Origin: Chloroflexota bacterium
Lineage (GTDB): Bacteria; Chloroflexota; UBA6077; SHYK01
DNA length: 53,545 nt
Assembly: GCA_016202435.1 (NCBI GenBank)
Contig: JACQOR010000081.1
Location: 1 to 53,545, forward strand
Direction: 5' to 3'
Shown here: positions 8,079 to 16,931 of the stretch, piece by piece
How the letters are laid out: each line of letters opens with the position of its first letter
Position numbering within the stretch: the stretch's first letter is position 1
The notes under the pieces: model-generated
What the model saw: only the letters and a program-made list of their open reading frames with translations
What the model was told of the DNA's origin: nothing
The model's database searches: none
Translations under genes and position numbers: made by a program

Positions 8079-8705
8079 TTGCCCAGTCTCGATGAACTCC
8101 GAGCCCAAATCACGCAATGCCGACTCTGCGACCTCAGCAAAGCTCGAACGCAGGCGGTCCCTGGAGAGGGTAACCCCAGGGCTCAGGTAATGCTTATTGG
8201 GGAGGGCCCGGGCTTCTACGAGGACCAGCGGGGTCGGCCCTTCGTGGGGCCTGCGGGTCATTTCCTGGACGAACTCCTCGGTTTGGCCGGTTTCAGTCGA
8301 GGTGACGTGTTCATCACGAACGTGGTGAAGTGCCGCCCACCGGGGAACCGAGACCCGGAGCCTGAGGAGCTCGCTGCCTGCGATGGACATCTCAGGGCCC
8401 AGATTGAGGTCATCCAGCCAAACGTCATCGTCACGCTGGGGCGCTTCTCGCTGGCGAAGTTCGTCCCCGGCGTCCGCAGCATGAAGGAGGTCCACGGCCG
8501 TGCGATACCCTATCAGGGGCGTCTGGTCGTAGCGATGTATCACCCAGCGGCGGCCCTGCATCAGGGCGGTCTGCGACGAGTGATTGAGGAGGACTTCCGG
8601 ATGCTCCCGATGATCGTCGCGCGAAAAGCGCCGGCCGGTGCGGTGGCCGAGCCTGCGCCTGCGGCCAGTCCAGCCGCGGAACAGATCTCGCTCTTCGCCC
8701 TGTAG
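8079..8705 (+). CDS. type-4 uracil-DNA glycosylase with C-terminal clamp-binding-like motif
   Basis: The protein has 208 residues, starting at TTG with AGGGGAG seven bases upstream. It removes uracil from DNA at the first step of base excision repair. The 4Fe-4S ligands C14, C17, C85 and C101 are present. Motif A is GEGPGFYED (41-49), and motif B is HPAAAL (155-160). NVVKCRPPGNRDP is typical of the thermostable type-4 (UdgA) family. After residue 183 the chain becomes an Ala/Pro linker and ends in QISLF (202-206) plus two residues. This resembles the QL(S/D)LF pentapeptide that binds the DNA polymerase III beta clamp. It is followed 9 bases later by ftsK. Confidence 0.93.
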   Translation: MPSLDELRAQITQCRLCDLSKARTQAVPGEGNPRAQVMLIGEGPGFYEDQRGRPFVGPAGHFLDELLGLAGFSRGDVFITNVVKCRPPGNRDPEPEELAACDGHLRAQIEVIQPNVIVTLGRFSLAKFVPGVRSMKEVHGRAIPYQGRLVVAMYHPAAALHQGGLRRVIEEDFRMLPMIVARKAPAGAVAEPAPAASPAAEQISLFAL

Positions 8706-8714
8706 CCCGGACGA

Positions 8715-10880
8715 TTGACGGCGACTCGCACCCCCTCTGCTCGCGGGACTCGACCGGGGATCAGAACTGGTTCGCGCGCCCGTGGATCGGCTCTGCGGGC
8801 GTCTCGCTCGACGGCCAAAGGGCCGCCTATCGATATGCCCGACCTGCCCGGCTGGCAGCTCGCCGGGACGTCATTGATCGCCGTGGCTCTCGTCGGACTC
8901 CTGGCGCTTACTTGGCCCGAAGGGCCCATCTTCCCCCAGGTAGCGCGATTCTTCACCCATTGGATCGGTTGGCTCGCCGGACTAGGGTTATTGTGGATTG
9001 GCGCGGTCGGAATCGTGGTGGTCGCTCCCCAAGCACGCCAGCAGCGCTGGGTTTGGGCGAAGCTGGTTGAAACCGGAATGCTCGCCGTTGGCGTCCTGGT
9101 GTTGGATGCCATCGAAGGGTCACGGGCTTACGGCCAGGTCGGCTACGCCCTGGCAACGTCACTCACGCGACTCTTAGGTCATGGCGCCACAACGACGGTG
9201 ATGGTCGCGGCGGTCGTCGGCTCCGGAGTCGCAGCCGTCGGGATTCGTAGTGATCAGATCTGGAGCTGGGGCCGCAGCGTGGCAGCGCTCACCTGGGGAG
9301 GGGCGTGCTTGACCGTCGGGGCGACGAGTTTCTTGCTGCATCGACTCGTCGCCTGGCTTGAACGCCGGAGGGCCAGCGAAGCTTCCGGTTCTCCGCGCGT
9401 CACCACCGGCGCGTCGGCCCACACGCCGGTGGTCTCCGGAGATCTTGCTGTTCTAGAGTTGGCGGCGGCCGGAAGTACCTGGAAAGCGCCACCTGTGGGG
9501 ATTCTTGCGTCGCGCAGGCCACCGGAGCCCAGTGACGGTAATCTGCGCGAGCAAGCTCGGGTGATAGAAGATACCTTGGCCAGCTTCAACATCGGCGCTC
9601 GCGTGCTGGAGATCAATCAAGGACCGGCCGTGACCCAGTTTGGCATTGAGCCGGCCCAGGGGGTACCCGTTAGCAGGATCATGGCGCGCGTAAATGACCT
9701 GGCCCTGCGTCTCGGCGCTACGCCCATTCGCATGGAAGCCCCGGTTCCTGGCCGCCGCATGCTCGGGGTCGAGGTTCCCAACGCCCGGGTTTCGCTCGTG
9801 GGGCTCCGAGAGATTCTGGAGAGCGATGTCTTCGCCAGAACGAAAGCGCAGATCCCATTGGCGCTCGGCCGAGACATCGCCGGTAAACCGGTTGTTGCGG
9901 ACCTGGCACGCATGCCCCACCTGCTCATTGCCGGTGCGACTGGCTCTGGAAAGAGCGTCGCCATCAACTCGATGGTGGCGTGCCTGTTGTCCCAGTTCAC
10001 GCCTGACCAGCTCCAGCTAGTGATGGTGGACCCGAAGATGGTGGAACTGACGGGTTACAACGGCATTCCCCATTTGCGCATGCCGGTCGTGACGGAGATG
10101 GACCGCATCGTGGGGACGTTAAAGTGGGTGGGGCACGAAATGGAGCGGCGCTACAAGCTTTTCGCGGCCCATTCTCAGCGGAACATCGACGGTTTCAATC
10201 AGCACGTCCGAAGGCTAGGAGAGCGGCCGCTCCCGTACATTGTGGTCATTATCGATGAGCTTGCGGACCTCATGATGACGGCCCCAGATGAGGCGGAAAA
10301 GACTATTTGCCGCCTGGCGCAACTCGCCCGGGCGACCGGCATCCATCTGGTAGTCGCGACGCAGCGGCCCTCCGTGGACGTGGTCACCGGACTCATCAAA
10401 GCGAATTTCCCGAGCAGGATCGCTTTCGCGGTGACGTCGCAGATTGATTCCCGGGTTATCCTCGACATGGTCGGGGCGGAACGGTTGCTGGGGCGGGGCG
10501 ACATGCTCTATCTGCCGCCGGACGCGAGCAAGCTGGTGCGCGTCCAGGGAACGTATGTCGCGGAGGAAGAGATCGAGGCGCTGGCAGCCTATTGGCGGCA
10601 GCTCGGCGCGCCCCAGTACGACGGTCAAGACCTCGAGGACGTTGAGAACCTGGGGAGACCGGTCGACCCGGCGGTCGATGACCTGTACGAGCGAGCGGTA
10701 GAGTTGGCGCAGCAGACTCGCCGTATGTCAGTGTCGCTCCTTCAGCGGAGGCTTGGGATCGGCTATCCGAGGGCCGCACGGTTGGTGGACCTCCTAGAGG
10801 AGCGCGGGATCATCGCCTCTGCCGAGGACGGCCGCACTCGTGAGGTGCTCGTCCAGGGAGAGTTGCCTCCACCAGAATGA
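8715..10880 (+). CDS. ftsK: DNA translocase FtsK/SpoIIIE
   Basis: The protein has 721 residues from TTG. A basic N-terminal tail is followed by about four membrane helices (residues 50-215), a short linker and the motor domain. Walker A GATGSGKS lies near residue 408 and Walker B VIIDELADLM near 510, followed by ATQRPSVDVVTGLIK. A winged-helix gamma domain (about 655-715, SVSLLQRRLGIGYPRAARL) would read orientation sequences on DNA. The enzyme pumps chromosome ends out of the closing septum. The total length is at the short end for the family because of the brief linker. The start codon gives a plausible N-terminus, but no strong ribosome site was seen. Confidence 0.93.
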   Translation: MTATRTPSARGTRPGIRTGSRARGSALRASRSTAKGPPIDMPDLPGWQLAGTSLIAVALVGLLALTWPEGPIFPQVARFFTHWIGWLAGLGLLWIGAVGIVVVAPQARQQRWVWAKLVETGMLAVGVLVLDAIEGSRAYGQVGYALATSLTRLLGHGATTTVMVAAVVGSGVAAVGIRSDQIWSWGRSVAALTWGGACLTVGATSFLLHRLVAWLERRRASEASGSPRVTTGASAHTPVVSGDLAVLELAAAGSTWKAPPVGILASRRPPEPSDGNLREQARVIEDTLASFNIGARVLEINQGPAVTQFGIEPAQGVPVSRIMARVNDLALRLGATPIRMEAPVPGRRMLGVEVPNARVSLVGLREILESDVFARTKAQIPLALGRDIAGKPVVADLARMPHLLIAGATGSGKSVAINSMVACLLSQFTPDQLQLVMVDPKMVELTGYNGIPHLRMPVVTEMDRIVGTLKWVGHEMERRYKLFAAHSQRNIDGFNQHVRRLGERPLPYIVVIIDELADLMMTAPDEAEKTICRLAQLARATGIHLVVATQRPSVDVVTGLIKANFPSRIAFAVTSQIDSRVILDMVGAERLLGRGDMLYLPPDASKLVRVQGTYVAEEEIEALAAYWRQLGAPQYDGQDLEDVENLGRPVDPAVDDLYERAVELAQQTRRMSVSLLQRRLGIGYPRAARLVDLLEERGIIASAEDGRTREVLVQGELPPPE

Positions 10881-10963
10881 CCGAAGCTCTTGTCAGGGAA
10901 GAGCTGACGTCCGGTCCGGTTCGCGGGGAAGACCTGGCTCAGGCGAAGCGCTAGGAGCGGACC

Positions 10964-13729
10964 TTGCTTCGAGTCCTTGCCGTCCTCGTCGGACTTGGGC
11001 TTGCGACGGTCATTTTTTATCCGGAGATCGCGCTTACCGGTCGCATCCTCGCTGATTATGACGTGTGGACATACTTCTATCCGCTGCGGCAGTATGGTGC
11101 TGATGCCCTGAAGGCCGGCCGGTTCCCGTTGTGGAACCCCGACACGTTTCTGGGCGCCCCGTTTTTTGCTAATCCCCAGACATCGCTTCTATATCCGGGA
11201 ACGTTGCTCTTTCTCGTTCTGCCGGTTCCGGACGCCTACACAGTCTCTGTCCTACTGCACGTCTTTCTGACTGCGGCCGCAGCCCACGCCTTCATGCGTG
11301 TCGTCCTCGGCGTCCGGACTGTGCCCGGGCTCTTGGGCGCCTTCGCCCTCGCCTTCGGAGGGGCGGTCTCGGCGCAGATCGGCCATATCAATCAGCTCAG
11401 TGCAACCCCGTGGCTGCTGGTTGTCGCGGTCTGTACCGACCTGGCTTTTCGCCGGCGGAGTCTGGTGTGGCTCTCCCTCGGAGCTATGGCACTAGGAATC
11501 CAACTGCTCGCCGGGCACGCGCAGATTGCCTATATGACCGCGTGGGTGGTGGGGATCTTGCTGCTCTGGCGAGTGGTTGAGGAAGTGCGCTCTGGGATTC
11601 CCGCCGAAGACGCTGGACCAGCAGTATCGCGCTGGAGGACGGTGCTCCGCGGGATCGGCATATTTGCCTTGATGGTGCTTCCTGGCGCGGCGGTGGCAGC
11701 GGCTCAACTCGTGCCCACCGCCGAGCTTTCTGGAGAATCGGTCCGAAGCGGCGGATTGTCCTTTCCCGAGGCCGTCACCTTCTCGCTGCCGCCAGATCAA
11801 ATTGCACGGGCGCTGCTCCCGGGCTATTGGGCGAATGTGTATAGCGAATTCATGGGATACGTGGGAACTCTCCCCCTCTTCCTGGCGATCCTCGCTCTGG
11901 CCTTCGCCCCCGGTTTACGAGTTCTCTTTGCACTGCTCGTTGCCTCGTTGGGTCTTGCTCTGGCTCTGGGGGGGGCCAACCCACTCTATGGCGTGGTGTA
12001 CGAGGTCGTGCCCGGGATCGACCTGTTCCGCGTTCCAGCACGCTGGCTGCTCGTGTACAGCTTGGGGGTGGCCGCGTTGGCGGCCCTCGGCGGCGAATGG
12101 ATCTTGGACCGCCCGCTGCCGACCGCCAACGTGTGGCGGCCACCCGTCGTGCTGGGAATCGCATCATTGATCGTCGTCCTGTTCACGGAGCTCGTGGGCG
12201 ACGTTCCGGATCGAATCGTGGCGCTTTGGATGTGTGGCTTCATAGGAGCGGGTGTCGTCGCGCTGCTGGCCTTGCGGCGACCCGGAAGAGCAGTCTCGGC
12301 GCTGCTGGTGCTGGGATGTCTGGCAGAACTGCGCGCCACCGCCCTGGACTTGCCGGCGCGAAACCCGGTGCCTGCCGAGGCGTATACGACGCGGCGAGAA
12401 GTCCCCAGTTACCTGGCCCAGGCGGGGCAGGGGCGCCTGCTCAGCATTGCTCCCACGGAGTACGAGGTGCCCGACAGCGCGATCCTTGCCGCGAGCCATC
12501 CCAACCTTGGCTCCGCGGCTTCGCTGGCGTTCAAGACCGCACTCAAGTTGGATGAGGTCATGTCGCCTAACGTCCCGCTGCGGTTTGGCCTCAGCACAGT
12601 AGATGGCTATGACGGGGGCGTGCTCCCGCTGCGTAGATACCTCGAAATGGCGAGCCTTTTGGTCCCCAGATCCGATCTTAGAAGTGACGGCGTGCTGCGC
12701 ACTCGTCTGCTGGCTGTTCCGGAACCGGCGCTGCTGGATCTTTTCCGGGTCAGAGCGGTCATTGCGAATCAGGTGAACGACATAGACATAGACGGGGTGC
12801 GTTTCGACACGAGCAGCGCGCGACGACTGGTTGCCGGAGCCGCCGTCACAGTGGACCTGTCCGCGCCGCTCGAGCTGCGGGAGATCGCGCTCCTGGCCAG
12901 CACGGATGAGCTGTCGACGCTGGACACCGTGGGGACGGTGGTCCTGGAACGTGCGGACGGCTCCCGAGAAGAGGTGCCCTTGCTTCCGGAGCGCCACGTG
13001 TTTGCTCGCGGGGCGCCGGGGCCCCTCAGAGCGGCACGGCGAGTAATTCAGCCGGGGCAGTCCGGCGGTGAGGACACCGCCGTGAGGATCGGGGTCGCGG
13101 CGGGGGAAGCGGTGACCCGGGTGACATACCACTGGAACGGGCCCGGTGTCTGGGAGTTGCGGGGCGCGGTTCTGGTGGGAACAGATGGCCGGCAGGAGCA
13201 GCTAGTCCTGCTTCCTGAAGTGCGGCGGACGCTGTTCCCCGTGCTTAAAGTGTACGAACCTACATGGGCGCATCCGGCCGTGACAGACCTCGTGCTGCAG
13301 GCCGAGACAGTGGATGACGAGCGGGCGCTCGCAGGACTGCGGGCGGAGCCCGCATCGCCGCAGTGGCTGGTTCGCCTGGCGGAGGGCTCGGACGCAATGC
13401 CGCAGGAAGGTGCGGGGCGGGGACGGATGTTGCTCGTCGACCGTTCCCCGGAGCGGCTGGGCTTCGAGCGCGTTGGCTCTGACGGCGCGGGCTATCTGGT
13501 GGTGGACGATGCCTGGGTGCCAGGCTGGCGGGCGTGGATAGACGATGAGGAGGTTCGAGTACAGCGCGCGAACGTGCTCTTCAAGGCCGTCTGGGTTCCA
13601 AGCGGAGCGCAGAAGGTGGTCCTGAGCTATGAGCCTAACTCAGTCAAGGTCGGGTTCGTGGCCAGTGCGCTCGGCGTCCTCGCCATCGTTGTGCTCCTGG
13701 TCCTGGGGCTGAGAGGTCGTCGGCTCTAA
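10964..13729 (+). CDS. YfhO-family large polytopic membrane protein
   Basis: The protein has 921 residues from TTG at 10964, with GGAGCGG just upstream. About a dozen membrane helices fill residues 1-440. An early extracytoplasmic loop holds DVWTYFYPLRQYGAD and RFPLWNPDTFLGAPFFANPQ, the hallmark of YfhO and related GT-C-like membrane proteins. A large soluble domain follows (about 450-890), ending in the common module with VVDDAWVPGWRAWIDD and VWVPSGAQKVVLSYEP. One last helix with a basic RGRRL end closes the protein. YfhO proteins are thought to act in glycosylation of cell-envelope polymers, and the exact substrate cannot be told here. It stands 83 bases after ftsK. Confidence 0.85.
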   Translation: MLRVLAVLVGLGLATVIFYPEIALTGRILADYDVWTYFYPLRQYGADALKAGRFPLWNPDTFLGAPFFANPQTSLLYPGTLLFLVLPVPDAYTVSVLLHVFLTAAAAHAFMRVVLGVRTVPGLLGAFALAFGGAVSAQIGHINQLSATPWLLVVAVCTDLAFRRRSLVWLSLGAMALGIQLLAGHAQIAYMTAWVVGILLLWRVVEEVRSGIPAEDAGPAVSRWRTVLRGIGIFALMVLPGAAVAAAQLVPTAELSGESVRSGGLSFPEAVTFSLPPDQIARALLPGYWANVYSEFMGYVGTLPLFLAILALAFAPGLRVLFALLVASLGLALALGGANPLYGVVYEVVPGIDLFRVPARWLLVYSLGVAALAALGGEWILDRPLPTANVWRPPVVLGIASLIVVLFTELVGDVPDRIVALWMCGFIGAGVVALLALRRPGRAVSALLVLGCLAELRATALDLPARNPVPAEAYTTRREVPSYLAQAGQGRLLSIAPTEYEVPDSAILAASHPNLGSAASLAFKTALKLDEVMSPNVPLRFGLSTVDGYDGGVLPLRRYLEMASLLVPRSDLRSDGVLRTRLLAVPEPALLDLFRVRAVIANQVNDIDIDGVRFDTSSARRLVAGAAVTVDLSAPLELREIALLASTDELSTLDTVGTVVLERADGSREEVPLLPERHVFARGAPGPLRAARRVIQPGQSGGEDTAVRIGVAAGEAVTRVTYHWNGPGVWELRGAVLVGTDGRQEQLVLLPEVRRTLFPVLKVYEPTWAHPAVTDLVLQAETVDDERALAGLRAEPASPQWLVRLAEGSDAMPQEGAGRGRMLLVDRSPERLGFERVGSDGAGYLVVDDAWVPGWRAWIDDEEVRVQRANVLFKAVWVPSGAQKVVLSYEPNSVKVGFVASALGVLAIVVLLVLGLRGRRL

Positions 13730-13814
13730 ATTCCCTGCGGACAGCACCGCGCGAGCCTCTGGGTCCACCACGTTCCTACAAGACCGGGCGTTCCGGTGTC
13801 GATGCGGGTTCAGC

Positions 13815-13820
13815 TATAAT
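13815..13820 (+). promoter_or_regulatory. consensus -10 box of rplU, implying a near-leaderless mRNA
   Basis: A perfect TATAAT lies only 9 bases before the rplU ATG at 13830. Transcription would begin at about 13827-13830. No Shine-Dalgarno sequence is present; the gap is pyrimidine-rich (CCTCCCCC). The best -35 candidate (TTCCGG at 13791) is poor. Confidence 0.6.
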
Positions 13821-13829
13821 GCCTCCCCC

Positions 13830-14144
13830 ATGCATGCGGTAATTGAGAGTGGCGGTAAGCAGTACCGCGTCTCCCCCGGCGACAAAGTCACCATCGAAAG
13901 GCTGGATGTGGAGTCCGGCACAACGGTGGAGTTCAGCCGAGTATTGCTCGTGGAGGACGACGCGGCGATCGAGGTTGGGCATCCGACGGTCCCTGGCGCA
14001 CGGGTGGTCGGGCACGTCCTCGGGCACGACCGAGGGGAAAAACTCGTGGTGTTCCGGTTCAAGGCAAAAGCGCGATATCGCCGCCGCACTGGTCACCGGC
14101 AGTCCCGTACCCACGTCCGCGTTACCGAGATCCAGCGAAGTTAA
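13830..14144 (+). CDS. rplU: 50S ribosomal protein L21
   Basis: The protein has 104 residues, the usual size. It begins [20 protein letters not shown], the standard L21 N-terminus, and contains GATVV-like strands and the basic [20 protein letters not shown] segment that binds 23S rRNA. An in-frame ATG at 13830 is used. The gene is followed 2 bases later by rpmA, as in most bacteria. Confidence 0.98.
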   Translation: MHAVIESGGKQYRVSPGDKVTIERLDVESGTTVEFSRVLLVEDDAAIEVGHPTVPGARVVGHVLGHDRGEKLVVFRFKAKARYRRRTGHRQSRTHVRVTEIQRS

Positions 14145-14146
14145 CG

Positions 14147-14404
14147 ATGGCGCACAAGAAGGGCGGCGGGAGTTCACGCAACGGGCGCGACAGTGAGGGC
14201 CAGCGCCTCGGTGTAAAACGATCCGATGGGTGCGTAGTTCGGGCGGGCACTATCATCCTCCGCCAGCGCGGGACCCCGGTTCGGCCCGGCAACAACGTCG
14301 GGATCGGCCGGGATCACACGCTATTTGCTCTGATTGACGGTACCGTTCGATTCGAACACGCGACCCGCGAGCGGAAGCGCGTCAGTGTCTACGCTTCCGA
14401 ATGA
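14147..14404 (+). CDS. rpmA: 50S ribosomal protein L27
   Basis: The protein has 85 residues beginning [20 protein letters not shown], the flexible N-terminal arm that reaches toward the peptidyl transferase centre. It has no Firmicutes-style N-terminal extension needing cleavage. The core contains [27 protein letters not shown] and [10 protein letters not shown]. It is cotranscribed with rplU. Confidence 0.98.
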   Translation: MAHKKGGGSSRNGRDSEGQRLGVKRSDGCVVRAGTIILRQRGTPVRPGNNVGIGRDHTLFALIDGTVRFEHATRERKRVSVYASE

Positions 14405-14423
14405 GCGAGGGCGAGCAGGACCG

Positions 14424-14675
14424 TTGAAGAAGGACATCCACCCCGAGTACGTAGAAGCCACGGTGCACTGTGCCTGCGGCAATACTTTTTCCACACACTC
14501 CACCAAGGCAATGATCCGAGTAGACATCTGCTCGCGATGCCATCCGTTCTTCACAGGTGAGCAGCGGTTGGTTGACACCGGTGGACGCGTCGAGCGCTTC
14601 ATGCGCCGCATGAGCCGAACCAGCTCCCGAGTTGAAGCTGCGGAATCCGCAGGGAATACCACTCCGGCGCGGTAG
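14424..14675 (+). CDS. rpmE: 50S ribosomal protein L31, zinc-binding type
   Basis: The protein has 83 residues from TTG at 14424, with AGGA 6 bases upstream. The sequence begins [19 protein letters not shown], and [19 protein letters not shown] follows. The cysteines of CAC and CSRC mark the C+ zinc-containing L31 form. The C-terminal 20 residues are an extension after the conserved [10 protein letters not shown]. The start chosen here removes an upstream in-frame stretch that overlaps rpmA. It completes an L21-L27-L31 transcription unit. Confidence 0.95.
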   Translation: MKKDIHPEYVEATVHCACGNTFSTHSTKAMIRVDICSRCHPFFTGEQRLVDTGGRVERFMRRMSRTSSRVEAAESAGNTTPAR

Positions 14676-14843
14676 CCGGTAGCCGTTTACACTGCGGGCG
14701 GCGGCACGGCAAACAAGTTTCCCGTCAGCGCCCCCCCTTAACTCGGGCGTTCCCAGCATTTCTGACAGGCGCATCCTGCCTTCCGCTGCTCTGTTTCCCA
14801 GAGTTTCTCGCGCCGTAGAGGCGGGCCGTCGCGTAGCGTGGCA

Positions 14844-14871
14844 GTACACGCTACTCGGTACCGTGTACACT
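14844..14871 (+). promoter_or_regulatory. promoter with overlapping 7-bp inverted repeat, upstream of the first XRE gene
   Basis: The arms GTACACG (14844-14850) and CGTGTAC (14862-14868) are exact inverted copies around an 11-base spacer. The right arm overlaps a likely -10 box TACACT (14866-14871), and the left arm sits at the -35 position. A dimeric repressor bound here would block transcription, so self-control by the XRE protein encoded 28 bases downstream is a reasonable inference. Confidence 0.5.
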
Positions 14872-14898
14872 AGGAAGGAGGGGGCGAAGGAGTGGAGT

Positions 14899-15144
14899 GT
14901 GGACGCGAAACCGATGAGAAAGTGGACCGCTGGCCGCGTTCGGGAGCTTCGCAAAAGCCTCGATCTAACCCAGGAACGGTTCGCTCAACACCTTGGCGTA
15001 CGGCAGCAGACTATCAGCGAGTGGGAGACGGGCGTCTATGTGCCTCGCGGAGCCTCGGCCCGAGTCCTCGACCTCGTTGCTGAAAAGGTGGAGTTCCAAT
15101 ACGGGCTCGAGGCTCCAGAGGCTACTCCCGACGCCGGCGATTGA
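14899..15144 (+). CDS. small XRE-family DNA-binding protein
   Basis: The protein has 81 residues from GTG at 14899, chosen because AAGGAG lies 6 bases upstream. It consists almost wholly of a helix-turn-helix: VRELRKSLDLTQERFAQHLG, then VRQQTISEWETG, typical of Cro/C1-type repressors. The GVYVPRGASARVLDLV segment supplies the last helices. No ligand domain is seen. The stop is close to the DUF2851 gene, so both are likely one unit, with the inverted repeat at the promoter as its probable operator. Confidence 0.85.
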   Translation: MDAKPMRKWTAGRVRELRKSLDLTQERFAQHLGVRQQTISEWETGVYVPRGASARVLDLVAEKVEFQYGLEAPEATPDAGD

Positions 15145-15172
15145 TCGGCGGCGGATTCGAGCGCACCTCCCG

Positions 15173-16612
15173 GTGGCTAGACATCGCGGGATCCCGGAGG
15201 CCTTTGTATGCTGGCTGTGGCAGGAGCGGAGAGCCGGTCGGACACTGATCACTTCTGATGGGCGCCGCCTGGATGTGATCTATCCGGGGCGGCGGTGGGG
15301 CAGCTGGGGTCCGGACTTCCGAGAGGCGATCTTGGCTGTGGATGGTGCGGTGGTTCGGGGTGACGTCGAGGTTCACGTGCGCGCCGCCGACTGGCGGGCC
15401 CACGGTCACTCATCAGATCCTGAGTACGCCGGAATCCGGTTGCACGTGATCTTTGAGCGCTCCGCCTCGGGTCCGGATCAGGCCACACTGATGACGGTCT
15501 ACCTGGGCGCCCACCTCCTGGAATCGATCGACGCGCTTCTGCAAGCGTGGCGTGAAGCCTCCTTGCGGACCAACAGTGAGTCTTGCCGTTCACCCGAGGA
15601 AGCTGCGGACCTGCTTGAGCGAGCCGGGTTGGCCCGGCTCAATTCGAAGGCGGCCCGCTTCGAAGGCGACCTGGTGACCGTAGGGCCCCGGGAGGCGCTG
15701 CTTCGCGGGGCAAGTGAGTGTCTAGGGTATGCGGCAAACGTGCCTCCGATCAGGGCACTGCTGGAACGCTTCTCGGTGCGAATGGTGGCAGACCTGCTGC
15801 GAGTCGAGGGCGCTCTTGTGGCGAGCGCCGCGCTCTTCGGCACCGCGGGTCTACTGCCTTCGCAGCGAGGCAGGCTTCCTCCGGACGGCTACTCCTTGCG
15901 TATGGAGCATCTCTGGCGCGAGCTGGCGTGGCCGGGCCCTTCGCGGAGTCTGGGCTGGCGTTGGATTGGAAGTCGGCCGGCCAATATGCCGACACGGCGG
16001 GTCGCCGCACTTCTGGCGCTGCTCCATGAGGGTCGGGGTGCCCCGGAGGAGGAGGTTCTGGCGGCGGTTTGGGAGCTGCCACCTCGCAGGGTGGCGGGCG
16101 CACTCCGTGCGACGTTTCAGCGAAAGGGTGACGAGTACTGGCGTGCCCATGGGGACTTCGGACAACCCCTACAGGTCCGGACTGCACTGGTCGGTTCTCG
16201 GAGGGCGGCCGACATCGTCGTAAACGCGGCCCTGCCGTGGGCCCTGGCGATCGCTCGGGCGCGGGACGACCGGCCTCTTCATGATGCCGTCATCCGTGCG
16301 TATCGTGTCCATCCGCGGCTCGCCGACGACCAGATTACGCGCCATATGGCGTTCCAGGTGCTAGGGAGCGTTTCAAACCCAGTGGTCAATTCGGCGTGCC
16401 GTCAGCAGGGATTGCACCAGTTGTATCGCGGCTGGTGCACCGACCGCGACTGTCAGGACTGTCCTGCTTTCGCTCAAGACGGAGCGACCCGGGTTCCTTC
16501 TCAAAGTCAGGCCAGCGAGGCGTCTCTTAGCAGAGCCGCGAATATGATCGCACCCGGCAACTTCGACAGGCCAGGGGAGCCGAATGGCATGCCGCACTCA
16601 TCGAACAGGTAG
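15173..16612 (+). CDS. DUF2851 family protein
   Basis: The protein has about 479 residues from GTG at 15173. The start is uncertain, since the conserved part begins at IPEAFVCWLWQERR and the frame is open farther upstream inside the XRE gene. DUF2851 features are visible: GRRLDVIYPGRRWGSWGPDFREA, then GDVEVHVRAADWRAHGH and SDPEYAGIRLHV near the N-terminus. A C-terminal cysteine cluster is WCTDRDCQDCP. The PGR, GPDF and GDVEVH segments suggest a nuclease-like fold, but no activity is established for the family as far as I know. The last 45 residues look unstructured. The gene is followed after one base by the Cys-rich small gene. Confidence 0.8.
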   Translation: MARHRGIPEAFVCWLWQERRAGRTLITSDGRRLDVIYPGRRWGSWGPDFREAILAVDGAVVRGDVEVHVRAADWRAHGHSSDPEYAGIRLHVIFERSASGPDQATLMTVYLGAHLLESIDALLQAWREASLRTNSESCRSPEEAADLLERAGLARLNSKAARFEGDLVTVGPREALLRGASECLGYAANVPPIRALLERFSVRMVADLLRVEGALVASAALFGTAGLLPSQRGRLPPDGYSLRMEHLWRELAWPGPSRSLGWRWIGSRPANMPTRRVAALLALLHEGRGAPEEEVLAAVWELPPRRVAGALRATFQRKGDEYWRAHGDFGQPLQVRTALVGSRRAADIVVNAALPWALAIARARDDRPLHDAVIRAYRVHPRLADDQITRHMAFQVLGSVSNPVVNSACRQQGLHQLYRGWCTDRDCQDCPAFAQDGATRVPSQSQASEASLSRAANMIAPGNFDRPGEPNGMPHSSNR

Positions 16613-16613
16613 A

Positions 16614-16898
16614 ATGGACGAAACTTTCAGGAGGCTCACCACCACGATTCCCGACAACCCCGATTGGCGCCGCCACCGCGGTGCCTGCCCTAACTACCGC
16701 GAGCGCTGGTCCGCGGAAAGCGAGCCTGGCGACGACGGCTGCCGCCTCCTGTATCAAGTGATCTGCCTGATGAACACGCCCCCACTCACCATCGAGGAGC
16801 AGCAGCGCTGTCTCTGCACGACCGGGGGCTGCTGGCGCGGTCCTGAGACCTGCGTCGACTCCTCTCATGCGAGGACTGGATTGGGCGTCCTTTCCTAG
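16614..16898 (+). CDS. Cys-rich small protein of unknown function
   Basis: The protein has 94 residues from ATG at 16614, one base after the DUF2851 stop. It has seven cysteines (C25, C43, C51, C66, C68, C73 and C80) and conserved-looking runs CPNYRERW, GCRLLYQVICLMNTPPLTIE and RCLCTTGGCWRG. There is no signal peptide or membrane helix, so the cysteines more likely bind metal or an Fe-S cluster in the cytoplasm than form disulfides. I do not recognise the family. Tight spacing suggests translation coupled to DUF2851. The ribosome site is weak (AGGTAG). Confidence 0.7.
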   Translation: MDETFRRLTTTIPDNPDWRRHRGACPNYRERWSAESEPGDDGCRLLYQVICLMNTPPLTIEEQQRCLCTTGGCWRGPETCVDSSHARTGLGVLS

Positions 16899-16931
16899 CC
16901 CGTGGCGCGGGTGGCTTCTGGGAGAGACGCG

